A DNA stretch of 64,000 nucleotides from Legionella drozanskii LLAP-1 (lineage in GTDB: Bacteria > Pseudomonadota > Gammaproteobacteria > Legionellales > Legionellaceae). A program made the position numbers and the translations under genes. Where the stretch lies: positions 664,904 to 728,903 of the forward strand of contig NZ_LNXY01000020.1 of NCBI RefSeq assembly GCF_001467585.1. The letters run 5' to 3'. The notes beneath the pieces are model-generated. The model was not told the origin of the DNA. It did not search any database and saw only the letters and a program-made list of their open reading frames with translations. Below, one piece after another: positions 15,846 through 25,065 of the stretch. How positions within the stretch are numbered: position 1 is the stretch's first letter; every line of letters starts with the position of its first letter.

Positions 15846-17003
15846 TTAACCAAATGCATTGATTCCGGTGATATGCCGTCCTAAGACCAGGGTATGTACA
15901 TTGTCAGTCCCTTCGTAGGTAAATACAGACTCCAAATTCAGCATGTGACGAATGACGTGATATTCTAGGCTGATTCCATTTCCACCCAGTAAATTACGAC
16001 AATTACGAGCGATTTTTAAGGCTTCTCTGCAGGCATTTCCTTTGGCTAAAGAAATCATCGTTGGCGTTTCGCGCTTCTGATCTTTTAAGCGACCGATTTG
16101 TAAATTCATCCATTGCGCTTTAACAATTTCGGTATACATTTTGGCTAAATCTTTTTGAATGAGCTGGAAAGAAGCAAGCGGTTTGTTGAATTGTTGACGC
16201 TCAAGCAAGTAATCGCGGGTGATGTCAAAACAAGCCATTGCAGCACCCATTGCTCCCCATGCGATTCCATAGCGTGCTTGACTTAAGCAACTGAGCGCGG
16301 CACCTAAGCCTTTATCGCTTTTAGGCAATAAATTTTCCTCAGGCACGAAAACATCTTCAAAGACCAGTTCGCCAGTAATTGATGCGCGCAAGGACATTTT
16401 TTGTTTAATTTCAGGACTGCTAAAACCCTTGAAATCTCTTTCAACAATAAAACCTCGGATCCCATCATCTGTTTTAGCCCAGACGATAGCAAGATCAGCA
16501 ATCGGGGCGTTGGTGATCCACATTTTTGCTCCATTTAAGCGCCATCCGCCGTCTACCTTTTTGGCATGAGTGCGCATACTTGCTGGATCGGAGCCTGAAT
16601 CCGGTTCGGTAAGCCCGAAGCAGCCAATGAGTTCCCCTGCTGCCATCGCGGGAAGAAAACGCATTTTCTGCTCTTCGCTGCCATAACGAAAAATCGGGTA
16701 CATGCACAGAGAACTTTGCACAGACACAAAGCTGCGCAATCCACTATCACCTCGCTCTAACTCCTGACAAACTAGGCCATAGGCAACATAAGAAGCCTCA
16801 GCGCCGCCATATTGTGTAGGTAAAGTGAGGCCTAATAATCCTAGGTCCGCTGATTTTTTGATAAGCTGTTTTGGAAATTGAGCATGCTCAAATGATTCAG
16901 CCATGAGTGGAATTACATCATGACTAACAAAACGCGCGACGCTATCGCGGATCATACGTTCATCATCATGTAATTGTTCATCAAGAAATAACAAGTCGTC
17001 CAC
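15846..17003 (-). CDS. gcdH: glutaryl-CoA dehydrogenase (acyl-CoA dehydrogenase family)
   Basis: 385 residues, full length. FAD-dependent enzyme that oxidises and decarboxylates glutaryl-CoA to crotonyl-CoA in lysine/tryptophan breakdown. Visible features: CFGLTEPDSGSDPASM (acyl-CoA dehydrogenase signature), WITNAPIADLAIVWAKT (flavin site), RYGIAWGAMGAAMAC and RQQFNKPLASFQLIQKDLA, which are typical of the GcdH branch; the catalytic base is Glu364 in YEGTDNVH. The start is GTG with GGGAG eight bases before it. It overlaps the end of the fused dehydrogenase gene by 23 bases, so the two are co-transcribed and may act in one 2-oxo-acid/acyl-CoA route. Confidence 0.92.
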   Translation of the reverse strand: MDDLLFLDEQLHDDERMIRDSVARFVSHDVIPLMAESFEHAQFPKQLIKKSADLGLLGLTLPTQYGGAEASYVAYGLVCQELERGDSGLRSFVSVQSSLCMYPIFRYGSEEQKMRFLPAMAAGELIGCFGLTEPDSGSDPASMRTHAKKVDGGWRLNGAKMWITNAPIADLAIVWAKTDDGIRGFIVERDFKGFSSPEIKQKMSLRASITGELVFEDVFVPEENLLPKSDKGLGAALSCLSQARYGIAWGAMGAAMACFDITRDYLLERQQFNKPLASFQLIQKDLAKMYTEIVKAQWMNLQIGRLKDQKRETPTMISLAKGNACREALKIARNCRNLLGGNGISLEYHVIRHMLNLESVFTYEGTDNVHTLVLGRHITGINAFG

Positions 17004-19221
17004 GATCTTTCTCCCTTTTAACTGAATTTAAAGCTATTACAGCCTCAACAATAGAATCACGACTAGGCAATAAATATTGCCAGGCAGTACCTAATGGAAT
17101 GAAACAATCTTCACCCGTAATCCGTTTTATTTTCAGGCGGTTTGATGCCTGCTCAACCAACATTGTCACTAATCCTTCACTCAGGGAACCACTTTGACGG
17201 CCTTCGTCAACAATTAATACACGTTTTGCTTTAGCAATTTCACGTAGAATTGCTTCAGTGGGTAAGGGGCTTAGCCAACGTAAATCGACTACTTTGACCG
17301 CAATATCGTGTTTTTCTTCAAGAAGTTTCGCAGCCTGTCGCGATAAATAGTAACCATTAGCATAGCTTAGGATGACGGTCTCTCCCTCGCCATAAACCCC
17401 CACCTCTCCCGGTTCAATCATTTGTTCGACGGGTGGATAGTCAAAAAGCCAACCGTTGTCACTTGTTTCATGTAAGTCTTTTGTCATGTATAAAGCGATG
17501 GGCTCAAGAAACACTACAATGCGCCCTTCTTCCTGGGCAATCCGTACGCAGGAACGCAGCATTTTCGCCGCGTCAGGACCATTTGAGGGGCAAGCCACAA
17601 TCACTCCTGGTAAATCCCGTAGTACAGCAATCGAATTATCATTATGAAAATGGCCGCCAAACCCTTTTTGGTAAGCTAAAGAAGCAATGCGAATAACCAT
17701 TGGATTTTGATATTGGCCGTTGGAGAAAAAAGATAAGGTCGATGCTTCGCCACGCAACTGGTCTTCAGCGTTATGTAAATAAGCTAAAAATTGAATTTCG
17801 GGCACAGGCAAAAATCCATTATGAGCTAAACCAATTGCCGTCCCCAAAATGGTGGTTTCATCCAGCAGAGAATCAAACACACGGCGTTGACCGAAACGAG
17901 CTTGTAAATCGGCAGTCACCCGATAAACGCCCCCTTTTTTAGCAACATCTTCGCCAAAAACCAACATGTTGGGATGTTGCATCATCAGATCAGTCAAGGC
18001 GAAGTTGATATGCTGGCAGAGATTACGTTTTAAAGACAATTGGTTAAAAGAACTCCCAAATACCTGCGCACGCTGCGCGTTAGCTGGCGGTAAATAAATG
18101 CCCTTTTTGCGCATTTTTGGCAATAAAGAAGACATAATCTCTTTTGCACTTGCAAGCTTAGGCAAGCGAATTGCTTCCATCGCCTTCGCTTGAATCAGCG
18201 TTTTATTATCTTGATATAAATCCAATATGGCCTGAGTCGTCATCCAGCCTTCACGACATAACAAACTTGCGGAATGTAACAAGGGATCATTTGCTTCACG
18301 CCTTTCAATCTCAGCATTCGAGTTATATTGTGATTCAATATCAGAACCAGCATGGCCTAATAGCCGTACACATTTCATGTGTAAGAAAACGGGTTGTTTC
18401 TTAATTCTTGCAAGATATTCCGCCTGTTGGGCTTTTAAATAGACATCGGCAAGGTTTAAACCATCGCAAGCAAGATAATGCCAACCCGGACGTTGTCTGA
18501 CTGAGGTTTCTATCCAATTGGTGGGTGTGGGAACTGAGATTCCAATCCCATTATCTTCACAAATAAAAACCAACGGTAGGGGGTATTGCTGGCTAGCAAT
18601 CCAGGAACAAGCATTTAAGGTTGTCTGCGCCGAAGCATGATTCGTTGAAGCATCGCCAAAAGAACAGAGAATTACCGAATCGGCTGGTAATTTTGAGTGG
18701 ATCTCTAATTCCTTCGCTCGTGTGATGGAAATTGCAGCTCCAAGCGCTTTAGGTAAATGAGAGGCGATGGTGGACGTTTGAGGAGGGATACTCAGGGGCA
18801 CACTACCAAACACTTTGTGACGTCCGCCAGCAATGGGATCCGCGGCTGCAGCGACTAGCGATAGCAAAATATCCCGAGCGCCATCGCAACCCTGCACTTG
18901 TTTCGCCCGCTGTAAATAAAACGCACCGCTGCGATAATGTAGAAAAGCCATATCACTGGCGCGAAATACCTGGCCAAATACAGCATTGCCCTCATGGCCA
19001 CTACTACCAATCGTGTAGTAAGACAAGCCTTTTTCTTTGAGTTGGCGCGCAATAAGATCTAAGAGGCGGGATTTAATTTGGGAATCAAACAATTCAATGG
19101 TAACTTTTTTATCCATTTTAGCCTGTGCTGGGCTGGTTGAACTTAGTACTGGAGGGAAATTCGCTTGGCTCACACAATTAATAAACTGTTCATCGACAAC
19201 GCTAGCTCTGTCTAACATCAT
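16981..19221 (-). CDS. fused alpha-beta E1 component of a 2-oxo-acid dehydrogenase
   Basis: 746 residues from ATG-ATG at 19221, which has AGGGTG upstream; a GTG at 19296 would add 25 unlike residues. The first half is E1 alpha: HEGNAVFGQVFRASD, SHLPKALGAAISI and the thiamine-diphosphate motif FGDASTNHASAQTTLNACSW...CEDN. The second half, from about residue 395, is E1 beta: FGEDVAKKGGVYRVTADLQ, LDETTILGTAIGLA, PEIQFLAYLHNAEDQLRGE. Separate alpha and beta subunits are usual, so the fusion is notable but known in several gammaproteobacteria. The likely substrate class is branched-chain or pyruvate-like 2-oxo acids; no E2/E3 gene is in the window. It is upstream of and overlaps gcdH. Confidence 0.85.
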   Translation of the reverse strand: MMLDRASVVDEQFINCVSQANFPPVLSSTSPAQAKMDKKVTIELFDSQIKSRLLDLIARQLKEKGLSYYTIGSSGHEGNAVFGQVFRASDMAFLHYRSGAFYLQRAKQVQGCDGARDILLSLVAAAADPIAGGRHKVFGSVPLSIPPQTSTIASHLPKALGAAISITRAKELEIHSKLPADSVILCSFGDASTNHASAQTTLNACSWIASQQYPLPLVFICEDNGIGISVPTPTNWIETSVRQRPGWHYLACDGLNLADVYLKAQQAEYLARIKKQPVFLHMKCVRLLGHAGSDIESQYNSNAEIERREANDPLLHSASLLCREGWMTTQAILDLYQDNKTLIQAKAMEAIRLPKLASAKEIMSSLLPKMRKKGIYLPPANAQRAQVFGSSFNQLSLKRNLCQHINFALTDLMMQHPNMLVFGEDVAKKGGVYRVTADLQARFGQRRVFDSLLDETTILGTAIGLAHNGFLPVPEIQFLAYLHNAEDQLRGEASTLSFFSNGQYQNPMVIRIASLAYQKGFGGHFHNDNSIAVLRDLPGVIVACPSNGPDAAKMLRSCVRIAQEEGRIVVFLEPIALYMTKDLHETSDNGWLFDYPPVEQMIEPGEVGVYGEGETVILSYANGYYLSRQAAKLLEEKHDIAVKVVDLRWLSPLPTEAILREIAKAKRVLIVDEGRQSGSLSEGLVTMLVEQASNRLKIKRITGEDCFIPLGTAWQYLLPSRDSIVEAVIALNSVKREKDRGRLVIS

Positions 19222-19369
19222 TAATACACCCTGTTCATGAAGTCTTAGCAGACTTCTTAGTCCTTTTAACAGCGATAGGTTTAAGTTAACCACCACATCG
19301 GCCGATATAATGGGAATCAGTATAGTGAAATGGCTTTATAAATGACAAGCAAATTAAAGGAATAATGCG

Positions 19370-20536
19370 ATGCCTGTTGATCTTTCAAACACTCCGAGTA
19401 TTCGACTCAATCCAACCCAAGAACTTAAATTGACCAAACCTGATACCGAACTGTACGTGGGCCAGGTTTTAAAAGCGGTCGTTGTCAAACAACTCGCTGA
19501 AAATCAGGTACTTATCAATATCAATGGCGAAAATATTAATGCACAAACTTCGCAGCATTTAGAACCTGGTGATTTACTGCAGGTTAAGGTCATGAAAACC
19601 GATGAAGGAACAATTATTTTACAAGTATTACGTGAATCACCCCCGTTAACTCCGATGGAAGCCGCTCTAGCCAAAACCTTGCCTAGACAAGCGCCGGCGA
19701 CTCATTTTTTTGCAACCCTGGCTGCTCTTGAAAACATCAATTTACCCCCAGTAGTTAGGCAACGAATAAATGAATTATTCATGAGCATTACGTCTATCAC
19801 TGAATTTCCGCAACAATTAAGTCAAGGGATCGCCAATAGCGGACTTTTTTGGGAAGCTGCTTTGTTGAATTGGCGACGCAATATCAGCTCGGCTAATCCA
19901 CAAAACGATTTTAAGGGTCAATGTTTACGTTTGCTGAATACGCTCATTAATGAAGGAGCTAAAGCTGCGTCTAGCGCAGCTTTGCCTGCCAATTCCCGAG
20001 AATCCTTGCCCCTTCCCGGCGCAATACCACAGCCTATGCACCAATTACTTGCTCATTCGTTTGCAGAAAAATCAATGGGAACCATTTTAAATGTTCTCCG
20101 TGAACAGACCGAGCAAGTCTTGGCAAGAATTAAAACCACCCAATTGACCAATTTACTTCAGCCGGCGGATCAACCTTTTACCTTGATGCTCGATCTCCCC
20201 TTACGCACTAATTCGGGCGTGGATATTATTCCCATACAAATTAGAGAGCATCGCCAAGAAGCGACGGAAACCTCAAGTTGGTCCATTAGTTTTGCTGTAA
20301 GCTTGGCTGATTTAGGCGATATTCAAGCTCAATTAAAAATGCAAGATATGGCCATTGATATTCAAATTAATGCGGAAAAGCAAAATACCATTGAGCTTTT
20401 AAATACCCACCAAAAAGCCTTTGACGATCTATTAACAAATCTTGGTCTAACCTTACGTTTATGGAATGTACATTTGGGCTTAGAAGAACGAGATATTGAT
20501 ACCTGCAATTTACGCCTACTGGATATACGGATATGA
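19370..20536 (+). CDS. FliK-like hook-length-control-type protein
   Basis: 388 residues with AAGGA before the ATG. The N-terminus carries a small beta-barrel-like region (LYVGQVLKAVVVKQLAENQV, EPGDLLQVKVMKTDEG). The C-terminal ~120 residues (LMLDLPLRTNSGVDIIPIQI, WSISFAVSLADLGDIQAQL) match the FliK C-terminal substrate-switch domain. FliK normally measures hook length and tells FlhB to change export substrate. No other flagellar gene is nearby. The stop overlaps the next gene by four bases; that gene encodes an FlhB C-terminus-like protein, its expected partner. Confidence 0.75.
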   Translation: MPVDLSNTPSIRLNPTQELKLTKPDTELYVGQVLKAVVVKQLAENQVLININGENINAQTSQHLEPGDLLQVKVMKTDEGTIILQVLRESPPLTPMEAALAKTLPRQAPATHFFATLAALENINLPPVVRQRINELFMSITSITEFPQQLSQGIANSGLFWEAALLNWRRNISSANPQNDFKGQCLRLLNTLINEGAKAASSAALPANSRESLPLPGAIPQPMHQLLAHSFAEKSMGTILNVLREQTEQVLARIKTTQLTNLLQPADQPFTLMLDLPLRTNSGVDIIPIQIREHRQEATETSSWSISFAVSLADLGDIQAQLKMQDMAIDIQINAEKQNTIELLNTHQKAFDDLLTNLGLTLRLWNVHLGLEERDIDTCNLRLLDIRI

Positions 20537-20802
20537 AAAAAGATAAAACGCAAGCAATCGCGCTTCATTATAATGGAAAATCAGCGCCTAGAGTGACTGC
20601 GAAAGGCGAGGGAATGATTGCAGAACAGATTATAAGCGCCGCTAAAAAACACGGCGTTCCTTTACAAAAAAACGAAGAATTAACTGCTTTACTTTCTGAA
20701 GTTCAATTAAGCGCTGAAATTCCTCCCAAACTTTATCTGGCAGTCGCTCAACTTTTGGCTTTTCTTTATTATCTGAATAATAAGCCCTCTTCCGAAGATT
20801 AA
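20533..20802 (+). CDS. stand-alone FlhB C-terminal-like protein
   Basis: 89 residues resembling only the cytoplasmic export-gate domain of FlhB/YscU: TQAIALHYNGKSAPRVTAKG, GMIAEQIISAAKKHGVPL, LLSEVQLSAEIPPKLYLAVA. The autocleavage NPTH motif and the membrane domain are absent, as in the known FlhB2/YlqH-type small homologues. Translation is probably coupled to the FliK-like gene through the ATGA overlap. The pair could modulate substrate switching of the flagellar export apparatus encoded elsewhere; this is an inference. Confidence 0.8.
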   Translation: MKKDKTQAIALHYNGKSAPRVTAKGEGMIAEQIISAAKKHGVPLQKNEELTALLSEVQLSAEIPPKLYLAVAQLLAFLYYLNNKPSSED

Positions 20803-20854
20803 GTCAAATGCAGACCTCTTACCAAAATCTACTGTTTGCAATGATTAGGTTTAC

Positions 20855-21280
20855 TTAGCGATTAAAAATAGTGATGTTAGCATGATCATCATTAATAAGC
20901 TGCGCATTTGAACTATACATTTTAAAACTGGTCGAGTTGTCAAAGTAATCAACAGTTATTCCAGAATACCCATCAGTAAATACGAGAGTACCGCAGATAT
21001 GATACTTTCCATTTCCACCATAGACGACTTGAGTAATTTGTCCTGGGGGTAATATACAGAAACCCTGGTTGACTAAGCTACCTTGTTCGCAGACTTTAGG
21101 CTCAGAGCGGTCAAATTTAACGTATACCTCACGTCTCGAGCAAGGTTGATTTACAATAAACCAAGTTTTAGCGGTTTCATTCCGAATTGTCCTTTCCCTT
21201 TTATTAGCATAGCTGTTTGATGAAACTAAGAAAAAAATAACGCTTAAAACGGAGAGAAAAGGTAATAACAGCTTTTTCAT
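20855..21280 (-). CDS. secreted hypothetical protein with four cysteines
   Basis: 141 residues. A clear signal peptide, MKKLLLPFLSVLSVIFFLVS, with likely cleavage after SYA near residue 25. The mature protein has four Cys (QPCSRR, KVCEQG, GFCILP, HICGTL), suggesting two disulfides in the periplasm or outside the cell, and alternating beta-like segments. No family recognised. Single gene, convergent with the FlhB-like gene. Confidence 0.7.
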   Translation of the reverse strand: MKKLLLPFLSVLSVIFFLVSSNSYANKRERTIRNETAKTWFIVNQPCSRREVYVKFDRSEPKVCEQGSLVNQGFCILPPGQITQVVYGGNGKYHICGTLVFTDGYSGITVDYFDNSTSFKMYSSNAQLINDDHANITIFNR

Positions 21281-21423
21281 AAGTAAACCTTATCAACAGG
21301 AAGGTGAAAAATTATACATGGATGTTAAACAGTTAACAATAATTTGAACAAAGAAAATAAACTGGAGAATACTGAACAAATAATCTACAATTTGACCTGA
21401 GAATAACATTTTTGAGGTTAATT

Positions 21424-21657
21424 ATGAAATGGATAGCCCTAGCCCCAATGATTGTTTTTCTAGCAGCCTGTGGCTGTTGTACAAGTCCCGGAGTCTTAGA
21501 ATATCGCTCTGTGACTTATACACCCACAGTAGTAGCAGCTCCCGCGGTCATTGCACGACCACGAGCTGTTGTTGTAAGACCTATCTATTATGATCCAGTC
21601 ACCATCATTGATTCCGACCCTATTGATGTGACCACAACGACTATTGATTATTATTAA
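21424..21657 (+). CDS. small lipoprotein
   Basis: 77 residues from the ATG at 21424, preceded by GAGG; a TTG at 21412 would overlap that site. The signal ends in a lipobox FLAAC, so Cys at about residue 16 is probably lipidated. The mature chain is Val/Ala/Pro/Tyr-rich (VVAAPAVIARPRAVVVRPIY) and ends with a Thr/Asp-rich tail. It resembles small outer-membrane lipoproteins of Legionella in style; function unknown. Confidence 0.75.
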   Translation: MKWIALAPMIVFLAACGCCTSPGVLEYRSVTYTPTVVAAPAVIARPRAVVVRPIYYDPVTIIDSDPIDVTTTTIDYY

Positions 21658-21666
21658 GGTCCTTCA

Positions 21667-21714
21667 AATTAGGCTAAAAGTTCTGTACTCATTTGAGAGC
21701 TTTCTAGCCTAATT
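21667..21714 (+). terminator. hairpin after the lipoprotein gene
   Basis: AATTAGGCTA pairs with TAGCCTAATT, and the inner AAAGTTCT pairs imperfectly with AGAGCTTT. It starts 10 bases after the stop. There is no long T-run, so it may be a weak terminator or a 3'-protecting stem. Confidence 0.4.
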
Positions 21715-21839
21715 CTCTTCAAATATTTATTCACCATTAAAATAATAGTAAAATAGACGATTATCGCTTTTATAGCACAATCTATGTCGGTAAAACTGCC
21801 CAGCAGTACCTCAATTAAACGGTGTGATTAGGTAAAAAA

Positions 21840-22613
21840 ATGAAACCATATGTAATTGTAACTTTTTATAAATTTGTTTCTCTTAGTGATTATGAATTAA
21901 TGAGAGACCCACTATTAAAAGCAATGAAAGACAATCAAGTTAAAGGGACTATCATCTTAGCAAGTGAAGGAATAAACGGCAGTTTTTGTGGCAAAGAAGA
22001 AGAAATAGGGCCATTAATGTCTTACATAAAAACCTATGAGAATTTACAAGATTTAGCATTTAGACCGACTTATAACGACTTCAATCCTTTTGCAAAAGCC
22101 AAGGTCAAATTGCGCAAAGAAATTGTCTCTTTAGGGGTGGAAAATATTAACCCACAAGATGTTTGTGGCGTACATTTAGATTCAAAAGAATGGAATGAGT
22201 TACTAGCGGATCCCGAAGTAGTTGTTATTGACACTAGAAATGACTATGAAGTTGAACTTGGAACGTTTAAAAATGCAATCAATCCTAATACTGAAAATTT
22301 TAGAGATTTCCCCGAGTATGTGCAAACGCATTTAATCGAGAAAAAGGACAAAAAAATAGCCATGTTTTGTACAGGAGGTATTCGATGTGAAAAATCTACC
22401 GCTTATCTTAAAAAACTAGGGTTCAACGAAGTCTATCAATTGAATGGCGGAATATTAAATTATTTGGAATCTGTTCCGGCAGAAAATTCACTTTGGGAAG
22501 GCAGTTGTTTTGTCTTCGATGACCGCGTTGCACTTGATCAAGAGTTAAAGGGTTTTGAAAAAGGAACTATTGATACCGAATGGAAAAATAAGCACAAGAA
22601 AAAACAAGCGTAG
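21840..22613 (+). CDS. trhO: tRNA uridine(34) hydroxylase / rhodanese TrhO (YceA)
   Basis: 257 residues. An N-terminal ferredoxin-like domain ([18 protein letters not shown]) is followed by a rhodanese domain with Cys177 in the loop [10 protein letters not shown] (second Cys183) and the preceding [20 protein letters not shown]. This is the TrhO/YceA pattern. TrhO makes 5-hydroxyuridine at the wobble position of a subset of tRNAs using O2. Single gene with a perfect hairpin overlapping its stop codon. Confidence 0.93.
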   Translation: MKPYVIVTFYKFVSLSDYELMRDPLLKAMKDNQVKGTIILASEGINGSFCGKEEEIGPLMSYIKTYENLQDLAFRPTYNDFNPFAKAKVKLRKEIVSLGVENINPQDVCGVHLDSKEWNELLADPEVVVIDTRNDYEVELGTFKNAINPNTENFRDFPEYVQTHLIEKKDKKIAMFCTGGIRCEKSTAYLKKLGFNEVYQLNGGILNYLESVPAENSLWEGSCFVFDDRVALDQELKGFEKGTIDTEWKNKHKKKQA

Positions 22614-22646
22614 TCTTGATGCAGCGAAAGCTGCATCAAGACTACG
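22609..22646. terminator. perfect 17-bp hairpin with GAAA tetraloop at the trhO end
   Basis: CGTAGTCTTGATGCAGC, GAAA loop, and the exact complement to 22646. The stem includes the trhO stop codon TAG. No T-run follows on the plus strand. It lies between convergent genes (trhO and the RasGEF protein) and is symmetric, so it could stop or stabilise transcripts from both sides. Confidence 0.6.
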
Positions 22647-22661
22647 TATTACTCATTGCAA

Positions 22662-24653
22662 TTAAAACATCGTATTACATGAATTCTTTATATGTTGCTT
22701 ATCTTTCATTTTGCGTATTTCTTTTTCTGTTAGCGGTTTAGCTGTCCTTTCCCCTTTATTTAAGCCACTAAATAAGGTAGAGCCTCTTTTTTTCTCGTGG
22801 TTGTTTTCTGCCATTCTATCTTCGGATTTAGCTGGTCGCTCCCCTTTTTTGGCGCTAAATAATAAACTACCGTAACTATTCCAGACGGATCTACCACCAC
22901 CACTCTTATTTTTACGCCAAACAGAGGATAAGCTTTGCTGGCATTCTAATTCATGATATTCCTTTTTATTTTCAAGATATTTTTCCGTAGTCATTATAAT
23001 AAGTTCGAGTAGCTCTTTAATTTTATCTGGCTTGTTAATACCATTTTTTTCAAAAATTTCCTCATATTTTTTTATCATTTCATGAGAAAATTCCTTTATG
23101 TTATATTCATTTAACATGGCTTTTTTAATGGGGAAAAGAAGCACTTGTAAAACTTCATTTACTTCCTTAATAAAACAATCAAGGGTCAGTCCTCTTTCTC
23201 GGACATGATCTCCGTTCTTTGTTATCAACGTCCTAATTTGCTCACCACTAAGAGGCAATACGCGTTGTTTCCGTTTTTTAATGTCATTAAGTTCTTTTTC
23301 AAATTGCTCAAGATTATTAATGGTGACTTTTTCAGCCGTTCCATCTGATTTAATATAATACAGCTGTTTTGTTTCACCATTTCTCAAATAAATATAACTC
23401 TCTTTATATTCTGCAAAGTCTTGAGGTAATTTAGACCTCACAAAGAGCTCACACCCTATTTCTTCGTATATAAACAGGTATAGCTGCTTAAGCGCTATTG
23501 CAATATTTTCCATACTTTCTTCAATTCTTTCTAAGCTCTGGTTTTTTAATTTTTGTTTTTTTGTGTTTAGTTTTTTAGCCTTTTGATTTTTTAATTCTTC
23601 AATTTCCATCAACCTTTCATATTCTTGTTGGTGTGTTTTTTGTGGAGAAAATTCTATTCCTTCAGGGTGAAAACTGTAAGATATTTCATATAGATCCGTA
23701 TCAACTATAGATAGTCCTGCTTCTTTTTCGGTTGAATCATTTTCATTATCTAGTGGAGAACAACCATAAAAATCGCTGTCTATTTCAGTTCTATATTTGT
23801 TGGTATTATCATTTAATATATCGAGTAAAAGTTGTTTTATCTGTAGATCAACTAAAAGGCTTGTCATCTTATGAATACTGCCGTGACGTCTTTCTTGAGT
23901 ATTTCTAATTTTCTCTTCTCTTTTTATATCTAATTCATCTGATTTTTCTTCTGGATTATTGAGTTCCTTTATACTGTCATCACATCCTTGTACTACTTCT
24001 TTAGCCAAAGTAATTTGGTTTTGATAAGCCCCTAGGTAAGGAATGCCATATTCTTTAAACAATTGTTTCTTATTTTTATTAGATGAATTTTCATTTGCCT
24101 CTCTCACCTTGCTCATAATTTGTAGCGCTCTGTCGGATAATCCTTTGTTTAGTCGGCAAATAGGTACTTGTTCGAGGGCTGCAGAGATTGCTAAACACGA
24201 CTGGTAATCACCTAGCGCCCAGCTTTTAGCCAGAATTAAAGCCCAACGTTCCATAATCAAAATACGTTCAGCGTAACTTTTGGTTTGCAGTATTTCTTGG
24301 GTAATGCGCTCAGTGATTGCATTATAAGAATTTGTAGATTTTTGGACATCTGGTATCTCGTTAAAGTCCTTTATTTCTATGTCTCTAAAATGACAAAATG
24401 CGTGAGCAGCTAGCTCTTTCGATACAATTGAGGCAAGTGCATCGTATTTAACAAATATTTCCTGAGCAACCTCCTCTAAAATATGTTTAGGTAGGTATAA
24501 TTGCAAGTTTTCAATATTCTTAAAAGGATTTATGTTGGCTTGATGTAATTTTGTAGAATTGCTAATTATTTCTCTTACTTGCTCAACATCCATTTTTTCA
24601 ATTAAGTATTTTTCAATTAGATCTGATTTATCTTTTTCAATTTTCGCCTGCAT
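22662..24653 (-). CDS. RasGEF (CDC25-homology) domain protein, likely translocated effector
   Basis: 663 residues. A CDC25/RasGEF catalytic domain is visible at about residues 50-250: EIFVKYDALASIVSKELAAH, then ITERITQEIL, ILIMERWALILAKSWALGDY, AISAALEQVPICRL and YGIPYLGAYQNQITLAKE. These match successive helices of eukaryotic Ras-family exchange factors, which have no housekeeping role in bacteria. The middle is Glu/Lys-rich and coiled-coil-like (~350-385). The C-terminus repeats a unit, SLLFSAKKGERPAK and STLFSGLNKGERTAK. Legionella is known to inject RasGEF-type proteins through the Dot/Icm system. No signal peptide. Monocistronic. Confidence 0.8.
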   Translation of the reverse strand: MQAKIEKDKSDLIEKYLIEKMDVEQVREIISNSTKLHQANINPFKNIENLQLYLPKHILEEVAQEIFVKYDALASIVSKELAAHAFCHFRDIEIKDFNEIPDVQKSTNSYNAITERITQEILQTKSYAERILIMERWALILAKSWALGDYQSCLAISAALEQVPICRLNKGLSDRALQIMSKVREANENSSNKNKKQLFKEYGIPYLGAYQNQITLAKEVVQGCDDSIKELNNPEEKSDELDIKREEKIRNTQERRHGSIHKMTSLLVDLQIKQLLLDILNDNTNKYRTEIDSDFYGCSPLDNENDSTEKEAGLSIVDTDLYEISYSFHPEGIEFSPQKTHQQEYERLMEIEELKNQKAKKLNTKKQKLKNQSLERIEESMENIAIALKQLYLFIYEEIGCELFVRSKLPQDFAEYKESYIYLRNGETKQLYYIKSDGTAEKVTINNLEQFEKELNDIKKRKQRVLPLSGEQIRTLITKNGDHVRERGLTLDCFIKEVNEVLQVLLFPIKKAMLNEYNIKEFSHEMIKKYEEIFEKNGINKPDKIKELLELIIMTTEKYLENKKEYHELECQQSLSSVWRKNKSGGGRSVWNSYGSLLFSAKKGERPAKSEDRMAENNHEKKRGSTLFSGLNKGERTAKPLTEKEIRKMKDKQHIKNSCNTMF

Positions 24654-25065
24654 TTCAAACTTCCTTCGTGTAAATTCACGTATATAAATTGTTAGTTTAC
24701 CTTAATAAAAACAAAGTGATTATCGTTTATTCTCTGTGGTCATTTTTGGCACTTTATTATTTTTGAATAAATTTTGCAAGAAGTATATCTTTTGGATAGT
24801 AAAATCATTTTAGAATATTGAAATTTTTTCCCTACATTCAGCAAAAAAATAGTGATTGAGAATAAACATAAAAATAGACATTTTTTTGGAAAAACCTTGC
24901 TTATCGGGAACTACTTTCACGAACTCATCCTTCCAATTATTTCTATGCATGATATATTGCTAAAAAGGATGATTCGTATAAAATCTCGGAAGTCATCTTT
25001 CTTGCTTAAAAAGCATCTCATGCGTGTAAGTTTACTGAAAGTATTCCTTTTTTTAGAGTAAAAAT
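24654..25065. other. AT-rich intergenic region
   Basis: Divergent upstream region of the RasGEF gene and the next hypothetical gene. A 69-codon open stretch at 24852-25061 starts with GTG, lacks a ribosome site and has a Lys/Leu/Phe-rich composition expected of AT-rich noise. No RNA gene or repeat was recognised. Confidence 0.5.

Noticed and set aside
24852-25061. 69-codon open stretch before the hypothetical gene at 25066
   Set aside because: GTG start without ribosome site; Lys/Leu/Phe-rich as expected of AT-rich DNA.
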